The notes: a model not told the origin generated them from the letters alone. Counted from the stretch's first letter, positions 38,494-47,986 are shown. The stretch: DNA of 64,000 nt from Nocardia nova NBRC 15556 (GCF_001613005.1 NZ_BDBN01000034.1:1-64000), one strand, 5' to 3'. Made by a program: numbers and translations.

Positions 38494-40440
38494 TCAGATG
38501 TGGATGTATCCGCCGGTGAGCATGCCGTCGTCGAGGCGGGGGGCGATGGACTCTCCCCCGAGTGCCGTGCGCAACTCGATCCGCTCGTCCCGGACGACGT
38601 GCATGACGGCATTGATCAACGCCAGGTGCGTGAACGCCTGGGGGTAATTGCCCCAGTGCCGTCCGGTCACGGGATCGATCTCCTCGGCGTAGAGGCCCAG
38701 CGGGCTGGCATAGCCGAGCAGCTTCTCACACAACTGTTTGGCACGGTGCTTCTCGCCGATTTCCGACAGCGCCGACACCAGCCAGAACGAGCAGATCGTG
38801 AAAGTGCCTTCGGCTCCGGAGAATCCGTCGTCGGTTTCGTCGGTGCGGTAGCGCAGGACGAGGCCGTCGCTGGTGAGTTCGTCGGCGATGGCGAGCACCG
38901 TCTTGCGGACGCGTTCGTCGTCTGGAGGCAGGAACCGGACCAGCGGGATGAGCAGGGTCGAGGCGTCCAGTGCCGTGCTGCCGTAGTACTGGGTGAACAC
39001 ACCCCGCGAGTCGACGGCATTGGCGCAGACGTCGGTGCGGATCTCGTCTGCCGAACGCTGCCAGCGGGCGGCACGTTCGAAATCCTGATGGATACGGGCC
39101 AGGCGCGCGCCGCGGTCCGCGGCGACCCAGCACATGACCTTGCTGGAGGTGAAGTGCTGCGGCTTCCCGCGCACCTCCCAGATACCGTGGTCGGGTTCGC
39201 GCCACACCGCGAGCGCGCTCTTGACCGCCCAGCGCAGCAGCGGCCAGGTGCGCGCGTCGATCTGATCCTGATGGCGGGCGTAGAGATAGACCGAATCCAG
39301 CGCCGCACCCCAGACATCGTGCTGGCGTTGCCGATACGCGTCGTTGCCGACCCGCACGGGGCCGGCGTTCTCGTACCCCCGCAGGTTGTCCAGGGTGCGT
39401 TCCCGCAGATCGGTTTCACCGCCGATGCCGTAGACGATCTGCATGTCCTCGGCGTTCTCGGCCAGATTGATGATGTGGGAGAAGTAGTCGTTGGCCTCCC
39501 AGTTGAAGCCCAGGGTGTACAGACCCCACAGCGCGAAGGCCGAGTCCCGGATCCAGGTGTAGCGGTAGTCCCAATTGCGTTCTCCGCCAGGTGTTTCCGG
39601 CAGCGATGTGGTCGGCGCGGCGACGATGGCGCCGGTCGGGGCGAAGGTCAGGCCCTTGAGCGTCAGGGCGCTGCGCGTGAGCTGGGCGCTCCAGGGGTGG
39701 TCCGGGAACCGGCCGCCGGCCAGCCAGTGCCGCCAGTGATGCACGGTTCCGATCAGCCGTTCGCGAGCCTCGTCGACGGTTTCGGGAGCCGCCCGGCTCC
39801 CCCACGACAGCGCACAGTAGCGGGTGTCGCCGCTCTTGAGCAGGGTGCGGGCCACCGCCCGCGAGCCCTCGATTCCGAGGCGCAGATCCGTGGTGAGCCG
39901 CAACGGCAGATCGACACCGTCGGCGTCGGCCTGGGCCAGGTGGTAACTGTCGAGGTATTCCCATGTGGCCCGGGCGCGCCCGTATTCGTAGGCGGGCTGG
40001 CAGTCGAGCACGAACTGGATCTGCCCCGTCTCGCAGTGCACGATGCGCAGCAGGATGTGTTCGGCGTCGTAGTCGGTGGGTGCGCGCCGGTGCGCGCTGC
40101 GGCCGGGTTGCTGGTGCCGCCACGGGCCGACCAGCAGAACGTCGCGCACGGTTGCCCATCCTTCGCCACTGCGCCAGCTCGTCTCCATGACCATCGTCCC
40201 GGGGATGTACCGGCGATCGGCCGGGGTCGCGATGTCGTCAGGAGCGAAGCGGAACGACCCGGCGGAACGATCGAGGATCGCACCGAAGACGCTCGGAGAA
40301 TCCATGCGGGGCAGACACATCCATTCGATGGCGCCGCTGGGCGCGATGAGGGCTGTGACCTCGGAATCGGAGATGAACGCGTAGTCGTCGATGCGCGGGA
40401 AGGCGGTGACCCGGGGCGTGTGTTCCGGATGGTCGTTCAT
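38494..40440 (-). CDS. GH15 family trehalase/glucoamylase-like protein
   Basis: This 648-aa protein has an N-terminal beta-sandwich (DYAFISDSEVTALIAPSGAIEWMCLPRMDSPSVFG) and an (alpha/alpha)6 barrel containing GGERNWDYRYTWIRDSAFALWGLYTLGF at about residue 280 and RHWGNYPQAFTHLALI near the end. Actinobacterial members such as Rv2402 hydrolyse trehalose, and others act on maltose or alpha-glucans. No signal peptide is present, so it is intracellular. ATG 40440 has GGGAGC 6 nt upstream. Trehalose is central in these organisms both as stress sugar and as carrier of mycolates, so recycling of free trehalose is a reasonable role. Confidence 0.9.
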   Translation of the reverse strand: MNDHPEHTPRVTAFPRIDDYAFISDSEVTALIAPSGAIEWMCLPRMDSPSVFGAILDRSAGSFRFAPDDIATPADRRYIPGTMVMETSWRSGEGWATVRDVLLVGPWRHQQPGRSAHRRAPTDYDAEHILLRIVHCETGQIQFVLDCQPAYEYGRARATWEYLDSYHLAQADADGVDLPLRLTTDLRLGIEGSRAVARTLLKSGDTRYCALSWGSRAAPETVDEARERLIGTVHHWRHWLAGGRFPDHPWSAQLTRSALTLKGLTFAPTGAIVAAPTTSLPETPGGERNWDYRYTWIRDSAFALWGLYTLGFNWEANDYFSHIINLAENAEDMQIVYGIGGETDLRERTLDNLRGYENAGPVRVGNDAYRQRQHDVWGAALDSVYLYARHQDQIDARTWPLLRWAVKSALAVWREPDHGIWEVRGKPQHFTSSKVMCWVAADRGARLARIHQDFERAARWQRSADEIRTDVCANAVDSRGVFTQYYGSTALDASTLLIPLVRFLPPDDERVRKTVLAIADELTSDGLVLRYRTDETDDGFSGAEGTFTICSFWLVSALSEIGEKHRAKQLCEKLLGYASPLGLYAEEIDPVTGRHWGNYPQAFTHLALINAVMHVVRDERIELRTALGGESIAPRLDDGMLTGGYIHI

Positions 40441-40503
40441 GCGGTGCTCCCATTCGCCACCTGATCGGCCCGCTCGGGCACTGCTTCGATCGTAAGTCCG
40501 CCG

Positions 40504-41118
40504 GTGCCCGGTTTCTACCGGCGTAGGGAAGGCGATGCGAGCATCCACCTGGTTGTCTGGAAATTTGCCGAATACGGCGTGGAGACGCTGCCGCCCGACG
40601 ACGATGAGAGGGTGACCGACGAAGACGGCAGGAGCGCCCTCGCCACCGCGCAACATCGGGGCCGCGAGGTGCGGCGAGCCTGGCTGGAGACACTGGGGCC
40701 CGGGGAGCGGTCGGCGGTGTGGGCCTGGGCGGCGTTCACGGCGACCTTCGGGACCACGCGCGCCCTCACGCACTGGATCCGCGCCGGGCACGGGCCCAGT
40801 GGTGGCGGAATGAGTCTGGGCGGCAAGCATTTCCACCACTACAACATCGGGATCGCGACGCTCGCGGCGGTGGGGTTGGTGGCGTTGCGCGGCACCGAAC
40901 GCGCCCGCCGGCATCCGGTGGTGGCCACCTCCTACGGCGCCGGTTCAGCCCTGATCGTCGACGAACTGGCGCTGCTGCTGGATCTCGAGGACGTCTATTG
41001 GGCACGGGAGGGACGGACCAGCGTCGATGCGGCGGTGCTGGTGATCGGCCTCGGCGGGCTGGCTACCGCCGGATTCGAGTTCTGGCCGCGCGCGCACCGC
41101 GCATTGTGGGGGCGATGA
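40504..41118 (+). CDS. Integral membrane protein, unknown function
   Basis: About 204 aa with four hydrophobic segments in the C-terminal two thirds (around WAWAAFTATF, IGIATLAAVGLVAL, YGAGSALIVDELALLL and VLVIGLGGLATAGF). A conserved-looking GGKHFHHYNIG stretch precedes the second helix, and VDELALLLDLEDVYW carries acidic residues in the membrane region; His and Asp could bind a metal or proton. I know similar uncharacterised membrane proteins in actinobacteria. The start is uncertain: GTG 40504 or an internal GTG near 40612 next to a GAGAGG stretch. Confidence 0.65.
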   Translation: MPGFYRRREGDASIHLVVWKFAEYGVETLPPDDDERVTDEDGRSALATAQHRGREVRRAWLETLGPGERSAVWAWAAFTATFGTTRALTHWIRAGHGPSGGGMSLGGKHFHHYNIGIATLAAVGLVALRGTERARRHPVVATSYGAGSALIVDELALLLDLEDVYWAREGRTSVDAAVLVIGLGGLATAGFEFWPRAHRALWGR

Positions 41119-41150
41119 CGGCCCGATACCCGCGGTGACGGCGGCAGGGG

Positions 41151-41630
41151 TCAGCGCCCTTCGGCGGTGTCGTTTCGCCGAACGTCGTTTCTCGGAACGT
41201 CACTTCTCGGGACGTCGTTACTCCGAGCATCGGATCCGGAAGTCCGGCCGGGCTCGGCGTCCTTCCCCGGCTCGCGGGTTCGCGCGTCCGGATCGACCTT
41301 GTCGGCACGGTGGAACTCCTGGGTGAGTTCGTCGCGCGACGTCGCGGCGTCGTTGTGGTGGGCGGCCGCCTGTTCCTTCAGACCGGCCGCCTGTGCCGCC
41401 TTGATATCGGCCTCGGCGGCCGCTGCCCGGGCTTTGGCCGCGGTTTCGTCGGCGAGCGCTTGGCGGCGGCCGACCTCGTGGGACCGCTCGGTCGCCTTCG
41501 CCCGGATCTCCGCGGCTTCCGTGCGGCGGTGTTCCCTACGTTGGGCCACGGCCACGCGGGCCAGCGCGGCGATGACCAGGATCGCCACAACCACGACAAC
41601 AACGATCACGACGATCGTGGTGGTACTCAT
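41151..41630 (-). CDS. Membrane-anchored coiled-coil protein with repeated tail
   Basis: This 159-aa protein has one N-terminal membrane helix (a long Val/Ile run, residues 5-25). A charged Ala-rich coiled coil follows (residues about 28-100, AAEIRAKATERSHEVGRRQALADETAAKARAAAAEAD). The C-terminal tail repeats an R-N/S-D-V-P unit. The family is unknown; size and layout suggest a cytoplasmic-facing or periplasmic spacer. ATG 41630 has GAGGAG 6 nt upstream. It lies downstream of a DUF6131 small membrane protein on the same strand. Confidence 0.7.
   Translation of the reverse strand: MSTTTIVVIVVVVVVAILVIAALARVAVAQRREHRRTEAAEIRAKATERSHEVGRRQALADETAAKARAAAAEADIKAAQAAGLKEQAAAHHNDAATSRDELTQEFHRADKVDPDARTREPGKDAEPGRTSGSDARSNDVPRSDVPRNDVRRNDTAEGR
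41178..41222 (-). repeat. Three 15-bp tandem repeats inside the coiled-coil gene
   Basis: Three imperfect 15-bp units (41178-41192, 41193-41207, 41208-41222), with degenerate partial units on either side, encode the repeated R-N/S-D-V-P tail. Such in-frame repeats can change copy number by slippage without frameshift. Confidence 0.7.
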
Positions 41631-41701
41631 CTCGACTCCTCGAACTCGCTCGGGGTTCCGGCGTGCGGCCGGCACCGGTACCGGCGTCGGAAGTAATGGC
41701 G

Positions 41702-41857
41702 TCAGTAGTAATGGCGCCGCCCGCCGACGGCACGACCCATCGACCCCATGGCCAGCAGCACCAGACCGATGACGAGGACCACGATTCCGATGATCCAGAT
41801 GATGTGGATCTTCAGCAGAAAACCGACGACGAGGAGAATGATTCCGAGAATGATCAT
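41702..41857 (-). CDS. DUF6131 small membrane protein
   Basis: This 51-aa protein is almost entirely two membrane-spanning segments (residues 2-16 and 21-40) joined by a short KIH turn and ending in a basic tail (GRRHYY). It fits the DUF6131 family of small actinobacterial membrane proteins, function unknown. ATG 41857 has AGGTG 7 nt upstream; a longer frame to 41929 lacks membrane-protein character in the added part. The 327 bp upstream (41858-42184) hold no other gene. Confidence 0.75.
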   Translation of the reverse strand: MIILGIILLVVGFLLKIHIIWIIGIVVLVIGLVLLAMGSMGRAVGGRRHYY

Positions 41858-42184
41858 GGTCGACACCTGATTCGGCGAATGAGCGACGGGCCTGTACCGG
41901 GCACTTCGACGGTCTGCAAAGCTACCCACCGGCTACACGCTGTAGAACTTACACAACCACCGCGAACGCACCCTGTCAACGGTGTTCGGCTCCGGCCCGC
42001 AACCCGGTTCTGCGGCCGCGGCGACCGGTGGTCCCGATGCGGATGCCCGGCGCAGCGCAGGTCCCGGTCATCGGGAACCGTACCGCCGTGAGCGCCGGTC
42101 AGCGGGACGACATCTGCTCGAGAACCGCGCACGTTCCTAGCGTCGAAGGCGGAGAAACAGGTCTCCGGCGAAAGGTATCCGACT
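41858..42184. other. 327-bp divergent intergenic region
   Basis: No gene is seen. It carries the start signals of the DUF6131 gene (minus) and the BVMO gene (plus; GAAAGG before GTG 42185). A small palindrome CTACA-CGC-TGTAG (41933-41945) sits within a minus-strand GTTC-N17-GGGTAG arrangement that weakly resembles a SigB/SigF-type promoter. Confidence 0.35.
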
Positions 42185-43831
42185 GTGACCCCCGAGACGA
42201 CATCGTCCACTGGGAATATCCGTACCGGCGTCGATGTGGTGATCGTCGGCGCAGGCATCGCAGGGCTCTACGCGATTCACCGGCTGCGCGGGCAAGGCCT
42301 GCGCGTGCGGGCGTTCGAGGCGGGCGACGGCGTGGGTGGAGTGTGGTATTGGAACCGCTACCCGGGCGCGCGCTGCGACGTCGAGAGCGTCGACTACTCG
42401 TACTCGTTCGACGAAGCCCTGCAGCAGGAATGGAACTGGAGCGAGAAATACGCCACCCAGCCCGAGATCCTGTCCTATCTCGAACACGTCGCCGACCGCT
42501 ACGATCTGCGCCGCGACATCGAATTCGGCACGCGGGTAACCGATATCGTGCTCGACGAGAGCACACTGCACTGGCGGGTCCGCGTCGACAGCGGCGCCGA
42601 GGTGACGGCGCGGTTCGTCGTGCTGGCCACCGGTCCGCTGTCGAACGCCAATACCCCCGACATCGACGGCCTGCCGACCTTCGCCGGCCGGCTGCTGCAC
42701 ACCTCCAGCTGGCCCGCCGATGGTGTCGACCTGACCGGGCAGCGCGTGGGCGTCATCGGCACCGGATCCTCGGGCATTCAAGCGATTCCACATCTCGCCG
42801 AGCAAGCGCAACGGCTGTACGTTTTCCAGCGCACGCCCAATTACAGTGTGCCCGCGGGCAATACGCCGTTGGACGAGAAGACGCGCCACGAGCAGAAAGC
42901 CGGCTATCCGGAACGGCGGCGGCTGTCGATGACCAGCGGCGGCGGTTCACCGCACCAGCCGCATCCGAAGAACACCCTCGAGGTCTCCGCCGAGGAGCGC
43001 CGCGCCGCCTACGAAAAGCGTTGGCAGCTGGGCGGTGTGCTGTTCAGCAAGACGTTCCCGGATCAGATGGTGACCGCCGAGGCGAACGAGCCGGCGCGCC
43101 TGTTCTGGGAGGAGAAGGTGCGTGCGGTGATCGACGATCCGCGCGTCGCCGACCTGCTGATCCCGCGCGACCATCCGATCGGCGCCAAACGGATCTGCAC
43201 CGACACCGACTACTACCAGACCTTCAACCGCGACAACGTCGAACTGGTGGATCTGCGCACGACACCGATCCAGCGGATCGACGCCACGGGCGTGCACACC
43301 ACCGACGCGCACTACACGCTCGACACCCTGGTCCTGGCCACCGGATTCGACGCGATGACCGGATCGGTCGCGAAGATGAATATCGTCGGCCGCGGCGGCG
43401 AAACCCTGAACGAGGCATGGCGCGAGGGCCCGAAAACCTATCTCGGCCTGGGCATCAGCGGCTTCCCGAATCTGTTCAACCTCACCGGGCCCGGTAGTCC
43501 CTCGGTGCTGGCCAATATGGTGCTGCATTCGGAATTGCACGTGGACTGGGTGGCCGATGCGATCGACTTCCTGGACCGCCGCGGCGCCGCCGCGCTGGAG
43601 GCACGGCCCGACGCGGTCTCGGCCTGGGTCACCGAATGCGCCGAACGAGCCGCGAAAACTCTGATGCCACAAGCAAATTCGTGGTATCTCGGCGCGAACG
43701 TCCCGGGTAGACCACGAGTCTTCATGCCCTTCGTCGGCGGCTTCGGCGTCTACGGCGAGATCATCGCCGAGGTGGCCGCGGCCGAGTACAAGGGCTTCGA
43801 CGTCATCGACGCCCCCGCGGACCTCTGGTAG
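42185..43831 (+). CDS. Baeyer-Villiger monooxygenase (FAD-dependent)
   Basis: This 548-aa class B flavin monooxygenase has the FAD motif VVIVGAGIAGLYAI at residues 18-31, the BVMO fingerprint FAGRLLHTSSWP at about residue 168 and the NADPH motif VGVIGTGSSGIQ at about 190. A conserved LATGFDAMTG near 385 is also seen. It should insert oxygen next to a carbonyl of a cyclic or linear ketone, using NADPH and O2. Closest in style to cyclohexanone/cyclopentanone monooxygenases; the substrate is not predictable. GTG start with GAAAGG upstream. A terminator follows. Confidence 0.93.
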   Translation: MTPETTSSTGNIRTGVDVVIVGAGIAGLYAIHRLRGQGLRVRAFEAGDGVGGVWYWNRYPGARCDVESVDYSYSFDEALQQEWNWSEKYATQPEILSYLEHVADRYDLRRDIEFGTRVTDIVLDESTLHWRVRVDSGAEVTARFVVLATGPLSNANTPDIDGLPTFAGRLLHTSSWPADGVDLTGQRVGVIGTGSSGIQAIPHLAEQAQRLYVFQRTPNYSVPAGNTPLDEKTRHEQKAGYPERRRLSMTSGGGSPHQPHPKNTLEVSAEERRAAYEKRWQLGGVLFSKTFPDQMVTAEANEPARLFWEEKVRAVIDDPRVADLLIPRDHPIGAKRICTDTDYYQTFNRDNVELVDLRTTPIQRIDATGVHTTDAHYTLDTLVLATGFDAMTGSVAKMNIVGRGGETLNEAWREGPKTYLGLGISGFPNLFNLTGPGSPSVLANMVLHSELHVDWVADAIDFLDRRGAAALEARPDAVSAWVTECAERAAKTLMPQANSWYLGANVPGRPRVFMPFVGGFGVYGEIIAEVAAAEYKGFDVIDAPADLW

Positions 43832-43850
43832 CGGCGATGTCTTCGCCTGC

Positions 43851-43892
43851 GAAGGCCCGGCCGGCTGCCTCGAGGCCGCCGGCCGGGCCTTC
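43851..43892. terminator. Bidirectional hairpin terminator
   Basis: Perfect 15-bp inverted repeat (43851-43865 and 43878-43892) with a 12-nt loop, between the convergent BVMO and OsmC genes. Confidence 0.75.
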
Positions 43893-43931
43893 GATCATTT
43901 CGAGGCCGTCGCGAAAACTCGGAAACAGGGC

Positions 43932-44492
43932 TCAAGCTCGGATCACGTCGATGTCGACGGGCACCGGGTTGCTGACGATGTCGCGGACGGGCGAGTAACG
44001 GGTGAGGCCGGCGAGCTCGGCGAACTGGTTGTCGTCGAAGTCGCCCTCGGCGGTGATAGCCACGCGGATCTGCTCGTAGCCCGGGCGGACAGTGCCGTCG
44101 AGCCCGAGGAAGCCCTGCAGGTCCAGCTCGCCCTGAACCGCGCATTCCAGACTCTTCACCGCGATACCGCGGGCAGCAGCGTGGTAGATCATCGTGCCCG
44201 TCAGGCACGCGGCAAGGGCGTGCAGGAGGTATTCGCCGGCGTTGGGGGCGCGATTGCGACCGAGCAGGACGGGCGGCTCGTCGGAATCCAGGGTGAACGG
44301 CTCGGTGCGGGTGGTGTCTTCTCGGCCGGTGCCGTAGAAGCCTTTGATGGCCGTCCGGCTGTAGCCGCCATCGATCCAATGGTTGTCGGCGCGGAACTGG
44401 AACCGGGCCAGCGAGGGATCGGCGCTGACGGCGTCGATCGTTCCTGCGAGTTGATTCACGTCGACGCCGTTGACGGTGGTGGTGACATTCAT
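43932..44492 (-). CDS. OsmC family peroxiredoxin
   Basis: This 186-aa protein has the two OsmC/Ohr redox Cys: in LLHALAACLTGTMIYHAAARG (about residue 104) and in SLECAVQGELDLQGFLGL (about 123). Family members reduce organic hydroperoxides with a lipoyl or thiol donor; this one belongs to the longer OsmC-like group rather than classical Ohr. ATG 44492 has AGGAG 8 nt upstream. It diverges from a TetR gene, and two palindromic operator-like sites lie between them, so it is very likely under that repressor's control. Confidence 0.9.
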   Translation of the reverse strand: MNVTTTVNGVDVNQLAGTIDAVSADPSLARFQFRADNHWIDGGYSRTAIKGFYGTGREDTTRTEPFTLDSDEPPVLLGRNRAPNAGEYLLHALAACLTGTMIYHAAARGIAVKSLECAVQGELDLQGFLGLDGTVRPGYEQIRVAITAEGDFDDNQFAELAGLTRYSPVRDIVSNPVPVDIDVIRA

Positions 44493-44544
44493 GATGGGCT
44501 CCTGGTGTGCGGTCTGAACGAATGCGGGACCTGTCGATCCATTT

Positions 44545-44570
44545 AGTTAGCACGATCGATCGTGCTAACT
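44545..44570. promoter_or_regulatory. Perfect 26-bp palindrome, TetR operator 1
   Basis: Half-site AGTTAGCACGATC repeated as its exact reverse complement. It lies in the 112-bp OsmC-TetR intergenic region and shares the GTGCTAACT half-site with a second copy just downstream. Confidence 0.8.
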
Positions 44571-44575
44571 CCGAC

Positions 44576-44597
44576 AGTACGACCGTTCGTGCTAACT
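44576..44597. promoter_or_regulatory. Imperfect second TetR operator
   Basis: AGTACGAC-CG-TTCGTGCTAACT repeats the right half-site of operator 1 exactly (CGTGCTAACT) and its left half in degenerate form. It ends 7 bp before the TetR start codon, where it would block transcription of the regulator's own gene. Confidence 0.65.
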
Positions 44598-44604
44598 TGT
44601 CAAT

Positions 44605-45255
44605 ATGACGACAGAAGCGAGGACCCCGCGGCGCGCACGGAGCGACGGCGAGCGCACCCGCAGTACGATCCTGCGGGCTGCCGCGTCGTTGGCCACCGTC
44701 GACGGACTGGAGGGACTGTCCATCGGCAACCTGGCCGCCGCGATCGGAATCAGCAAGAGCGGCCTCTACGCGCACTTCCGCTCCAAAGAGGAGCTTCAGC
44801 TGGCCACTGTGGCCGAGGCGGAACGGATCCTCACCGAAGAGGTCGTCCAGCCGGCGCTCGCGGCCCGCCCGGGCCTGGACCAGCTCGTGGCGGCATGCGA
44901 GGCATTCCTCGGCTATGTCGAGCGCAAGGTGTTCCCCGGCGGATGTTTCTTCGCCGCGACATCCCTGGAGATGGGCACGCGCCCCGGTCCGGTCAAGGAC
45001 CGGCTCACCGCCATTCAGTCGGATTTCACCGCGCTGCTGCGGTCCTGCGCGGTTACCGCACTGGCGCAACAGGAATTGCCTGCCGACGAAGACCCCGACC
45101 TGCTCGCGTTCGAACTACACGCCATCCTGCTGGGCGCCGACACCAAATTCGTCCTGTACGACGACCCGGCGTATCTGGCCATGGCCCGCAATGTGATCCG
45201 CCGACGGCTACGACTGGACCAGCGCGACACCCCCGGCGGAAACCGACTCCGGTAG
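44605..45255 (+). CDS. TetR family repressor of the OsmC divergon
   Basis: This 216-aa protein has its HTH at residues 44-68: IGNLAAAIGISKSGLYAHFRSKEEL. The C-terminal domain (LGYVERKVFPGGCFFAATSLEMGTRPGPVKDRL) matches the TetR_C group often found beside OsmC or oxidoreductase genes. Its Cys in GGCFF could be a redox or electrophile sensor (inference). No ribosome-binding site precedes the ATG, and operator 2 abuts the start, so the mRNA may be leaderless. Confidence 0.9.
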   Translation: MTTEARTPRRARSDGERTRSTILRAAASLATVDGLEGLSIGNLAAAIGISKSGLYAHFRSKEELQLATVAEAERILTEEVVQPALAARPGLDQLVAACEAFLGYVERKVFPGGCFFAATSLEMGTRPGPVKDRLTAIQSDFTALLRSCAVTALAQQELPADEDPDLLAFELHAILLGADTKFVLYDDPAYLAMARNVIRRRLRLDQRDTPGGNRLR

Positions 45256-45286
45256 CCGAGGCAATCCGGCCGGTGGGCGCGACCGG

Positions 45287-46081
45287 TCAGCCCGCGGCGA
45301 ACAGATCCGTCTCGAGGGCTCCCGGTCGCGCGCCGCTGCGGATGAACCATTCGGTGCCGAACGCCCGCGCGAACGCCGGGTCCGGCATCGCGAGGAAGAA
45401 GGACTGCTCGTCGATCTGGCTGCGGTGCGCCCGCATGGCCTCGCGCTTGTGGTCGAGGTAGGCGGATACGTCGACCGCCGTGGTCAGCAACGATTCCGGC
45501 TTCCCGAATTCGGCGACCTCGCGGATATCGGGCGGCTCGATCCCCAGCGTCCCGGCCTGTTCGGCCATCTCCGTCATCCCGCGCACGACCTCGTCGCGAT
45601 TCATGGTGCTCTGGAAAACCCGTGGGGTACCGGCGAGTTCGGCGGCGCGCATGCCGACGCGGTGGACCTGGATATGGTCGGGGTGACCGTATCCGCCGTT
45701 GTCGTCGTAGACGGTGAGCACCTCGGCGTCCTCCTCGGCGAGGATCGCGGCCAGCCGCCGTGCGGCGTCCTCGACGGGAGCGGTCCAGAACGAACCGGCC
45801 GCGTCGTTGGTGGACGTCCCCATCATCCCCGAGTCGACGTAGCCGAGGAACTCCACCCGCGCGACGCCGAGAATCTCTGCGGCGGCGTGGGTTTCGCGCA
45901 CCCGCCGCTGCCACAACTGTTCGCCGTCGTCGAGGAAACCCTCCGGCACCTCCCCGTGCTCGCCGCGTGTCGCGACCACGAGAACCACTCGGTGACCCTG
46001 CTCGTACGCCTTGCGCATCACGCCGCCACAGGTGATCGCCTCGTCGTCGGGATGGGCGTGGAAACTGACCAACGTTGCCAT
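45287..46081 (-). CDS. PIG-L family zinc deacetylase
   Basis: This 264-aa protein has the zinc-binding/catalytic motif HAHPDDEA at residues 8-15 and the third ligand in GYGHPDHIQVH (about residue 143), typical of GlcNAc-PI/mycothiol deacetylases (MshB, Mca, LmbE group). It should remove an acyl group from an N-acyl glucosamine-type substrate or act as a mycothiol-conjugate amidase. The family cannot be split further by eye. It lies 28 bp downstream of ilvD on the same strand. Confidence 0.88.
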   Translation of the reverse strand: MATLVSFHAHPDDEAITCGGVMRKAYEQGHRVVLVVATRGEHGEVPEGFLDDGEQLWQRRVRETHAAAEILGVARVEFLGYVDSGMMGTSTNDAAGSFWTAPVEDAARRLAAILAEEDAEVLTVYDDNGGYGHPDHIQVHRVGMRAAELAGTPRVFQSTMNRDEVVRGMTEMAEQAGTLGIEPPDIREVAEFGKPESLLTTAVDVSAYLDHKREAMRAHRSQIDEQSFFLAMPDPAFARAFGTEWFIRSGARPGALETDLFAAG

Positions 46082-46109
46082 GGCGCCACGCTACGTGACG
46101 GCTCGCGGC

Positions 46110-47801
46110 TCAGCCGGTCACGGCGCCGTGGGCGGCGGAGCTGACCAGCTTGCGGTACTTGGCCAGCACTCCCGAGGTGTACTTCGGCGCAAGCGGTTCC
46201 CAGCCGGCCTTGCGCGCGGCGAGTTCGGCCTCGTCGATCTCGACATCGAGAATGCGGTTGGCGACGTCGAGGACGATCGGGTCGCCGTCGGCGACGAAGG
46301 CGATCGGCCCCCCGTCCACGGCCTCGGGTGCGATGTGACCGACGCACAAACCGGTGGTGCCGCCGGAGAACCGGCCGTCGGTGAGCAGCAGCACGTCCTT
46401 GCCCAGGCCGGCGCCCTTGATCGCGCCGGTGATGGCGAGCATCTCGCGCATACCGGGCCCGCCCTTGGGACCTTCGTAACGAATGACGACCACGTCACCC
46501 GCGCCGATCGTGCCGTCCTCGAGCGCGTCCATCGCGGCGCGCTCGCCATCGAAGACCCGGGCGGTGCCGCGGAAGACATCGGAATCGAATCCGGCGCTCT
46601 TGACCACCGCGCCCTCGGGCGCGAGGGTGCCGTGCAGGATGGTCAGCCCGCCCGTCTTGTGGATGGGCCGGTCGAGCGGGCGGATCACGTCACCGTCGAG
46701 ACCCAAGTCGATATGCGCCAGATTCTCGGCCATGGTCGCGCCGGTCACGGTCAGCGCATCGCCGTGCAGCAGCCCTGCGTCGAGCAGGGCCTTCATTACG
46801 ACCGGGATGCCGCCGACCCGGTCGACATCGTTCATGACGTAGCGACCGAACGGCTTGAGATCGCCCAGATGCGGCACCTTGTCACCGACCCGGTTGAAGT
46901 CGGCGAGGGTCAGCTCGACTCCGGCCTCACGGGCGATGGCCAGCAGATGCAGGACGGCGTTGGTGGAACCACCGAGCGCCATGACGACGGTGATGGCGTT
47001 CTCGAACGCCTCGCGGGTCAGGATGTCGCGCGCGGTGATGCCGTTGCGGAGCAATCCGACCACGGCCTCACCGGACTTGCGGGCGTATTCGTCGCGGCGA
47101 CGGTCGGGCGCGGGCGGGGCGGCCGAGCCGGGCAGGCTCATGCCGAGCGCTTCGGCGGCCGAGGCCATGGTGTTGGCGGTGTACATGCCGCCGCAGGCGC
47201 CCTCGCCCGGACAGATCGCCCGCTCGATCCGGTCGACGTCCTCGCGGCTGATCAATCCCTTCATACAGGCGCCGACCGCCTCGAAGGCATCGATGATCGT
47301 GACGTCGCGGCCGTCGACATTGCCCGGCAGCGTGGAACCGGCGTAGAGGAACACACTCGCCAGATCCAGGCGGGCGGCGGCCATCAGCATGCCCGGCAGG
47401 CTCTTGTCGCAGCCGGCGAGCAGGACCGATCCGTCGAGACGTTCGGCCATCATGACGATCTCGACGGAATCGGCGATGATCTCGCGACTGACCAGCGAGA
47501 AGTGCATGCCCTCGTGGCCCATCGAGATGCCGTCGGAGACCGAGATCGTGCCGAATTCCAGCGGGTAGCCACCACCTGCGTGCACACCCTCCTTGACCGC
47601 CTTCGCCAGGCGATCGAGCGACAGGTTGCACGGCGTGATCTCGTTCCAGCTGGAGGCGACGCCGATCTGCGGTTTGGCCCAGTCGTCGTCGCCCATACCG
47701 ACGGCACGGAGCATGCCGCGGGCGGCGGTCTTCTCCAGCCCGTCGGTGACGTCGCGGGAGCGAGGCTTGATGTCGTGCGACCTGTCGCGATCGTGTGCCA
47801 T
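46110..47801 (-). CDS. ilvD: Dihydroxy-acid dehydratase
   Basis: This 563-aa IlvD/Edd-family enzyme has iron-sulfur Cys ligands in [13 protein letters not shown] (about residue 131) and [11 protein letters not shown], and the [14 protein letters not shown] block near 200. [19 protein letters not shown] lies near 480. It dehydrates 2,3-dihydroxy-isovalerate and -methylvalerate in valine, leucine and isoleucine synthesis. ATG 47801 begins [15 protein letters not shown], as in other actinobacterial IlvD proteins. The length is standard and no defect is seen. Confidence 0.96.
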   Translation of the reverse strand: MAHDRDRSHDIKPRSRDVTDGLEKTAARGMLRAVGMGDDDWAKPQIGVASSWNEITPCNLSLDRLAKAVKEGVHAGGGYPLEFGTISVSDGISMGHEGMHFSLVSREIIADSVEIVMMAERLDGSVLLAGCDKSLPGMLMAAARLDLASVFLYAGSTLPGNVDGRDVTIIDAFEAVGACMKGLISREDVDRIERAICPGEGACGGMYTANTMASAAEALGMSLPGSAAPPAPDRRRDEYARKSGEAVVGLLRNGITARDILTREAFENAITVVMALGGSTNAVLHLLAIAREAGVELTLADFNRVGDKVPHLGDLKPFGRYVMNDVDRVGGIPVVMKALLDAGLLHGDALTVTGATMAENLAHIDLGLDGDVIRPLDRPIHKTGGLTILHGTLAPEGAVVKSAGFDSDVFRGTARVFDGERAAMDALEDGTIGAGDVVVIRYEGPKGGPGMREMLAITGAIKGAGLGKDVLLLTDGRFSGGTTGLCVGHIAPEAVDGGPIAFVADGDPIVLDVANRILDVEIDEAELAARKAGWEPLAPKYTSGVLAKYRKLVSSAAHGAVTG

Positions 47802-47986
47802 GCGGCAAGCCTACGACCGGCGCGAACCCCCGACCGGTTGGCCGGCCTCGGCGCGTGGCGGGGCGAGACCGTTCGGCGCACAGGCGTCCACTCAACAGGC
47901 GAGCGAATCTGATCGCAGCGCGGCACGCCCGGGCAGGGGCAGCCGATTCATCAGAACCTCGAGAATCCTGTGTACGCGCGCTCGAC

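Noticed and set aside
38500..40464. A 654-codon plus-strand frame opposite the GH15 gene
   Set aside because: Shadow of a well-conserved gene; low-complexity composition and no motif.
46011..47912. A 633-codon plus-strand frame opposite ilvD
   Set aside because: IlvD is unambiguous on the other strand; this is its mirror.
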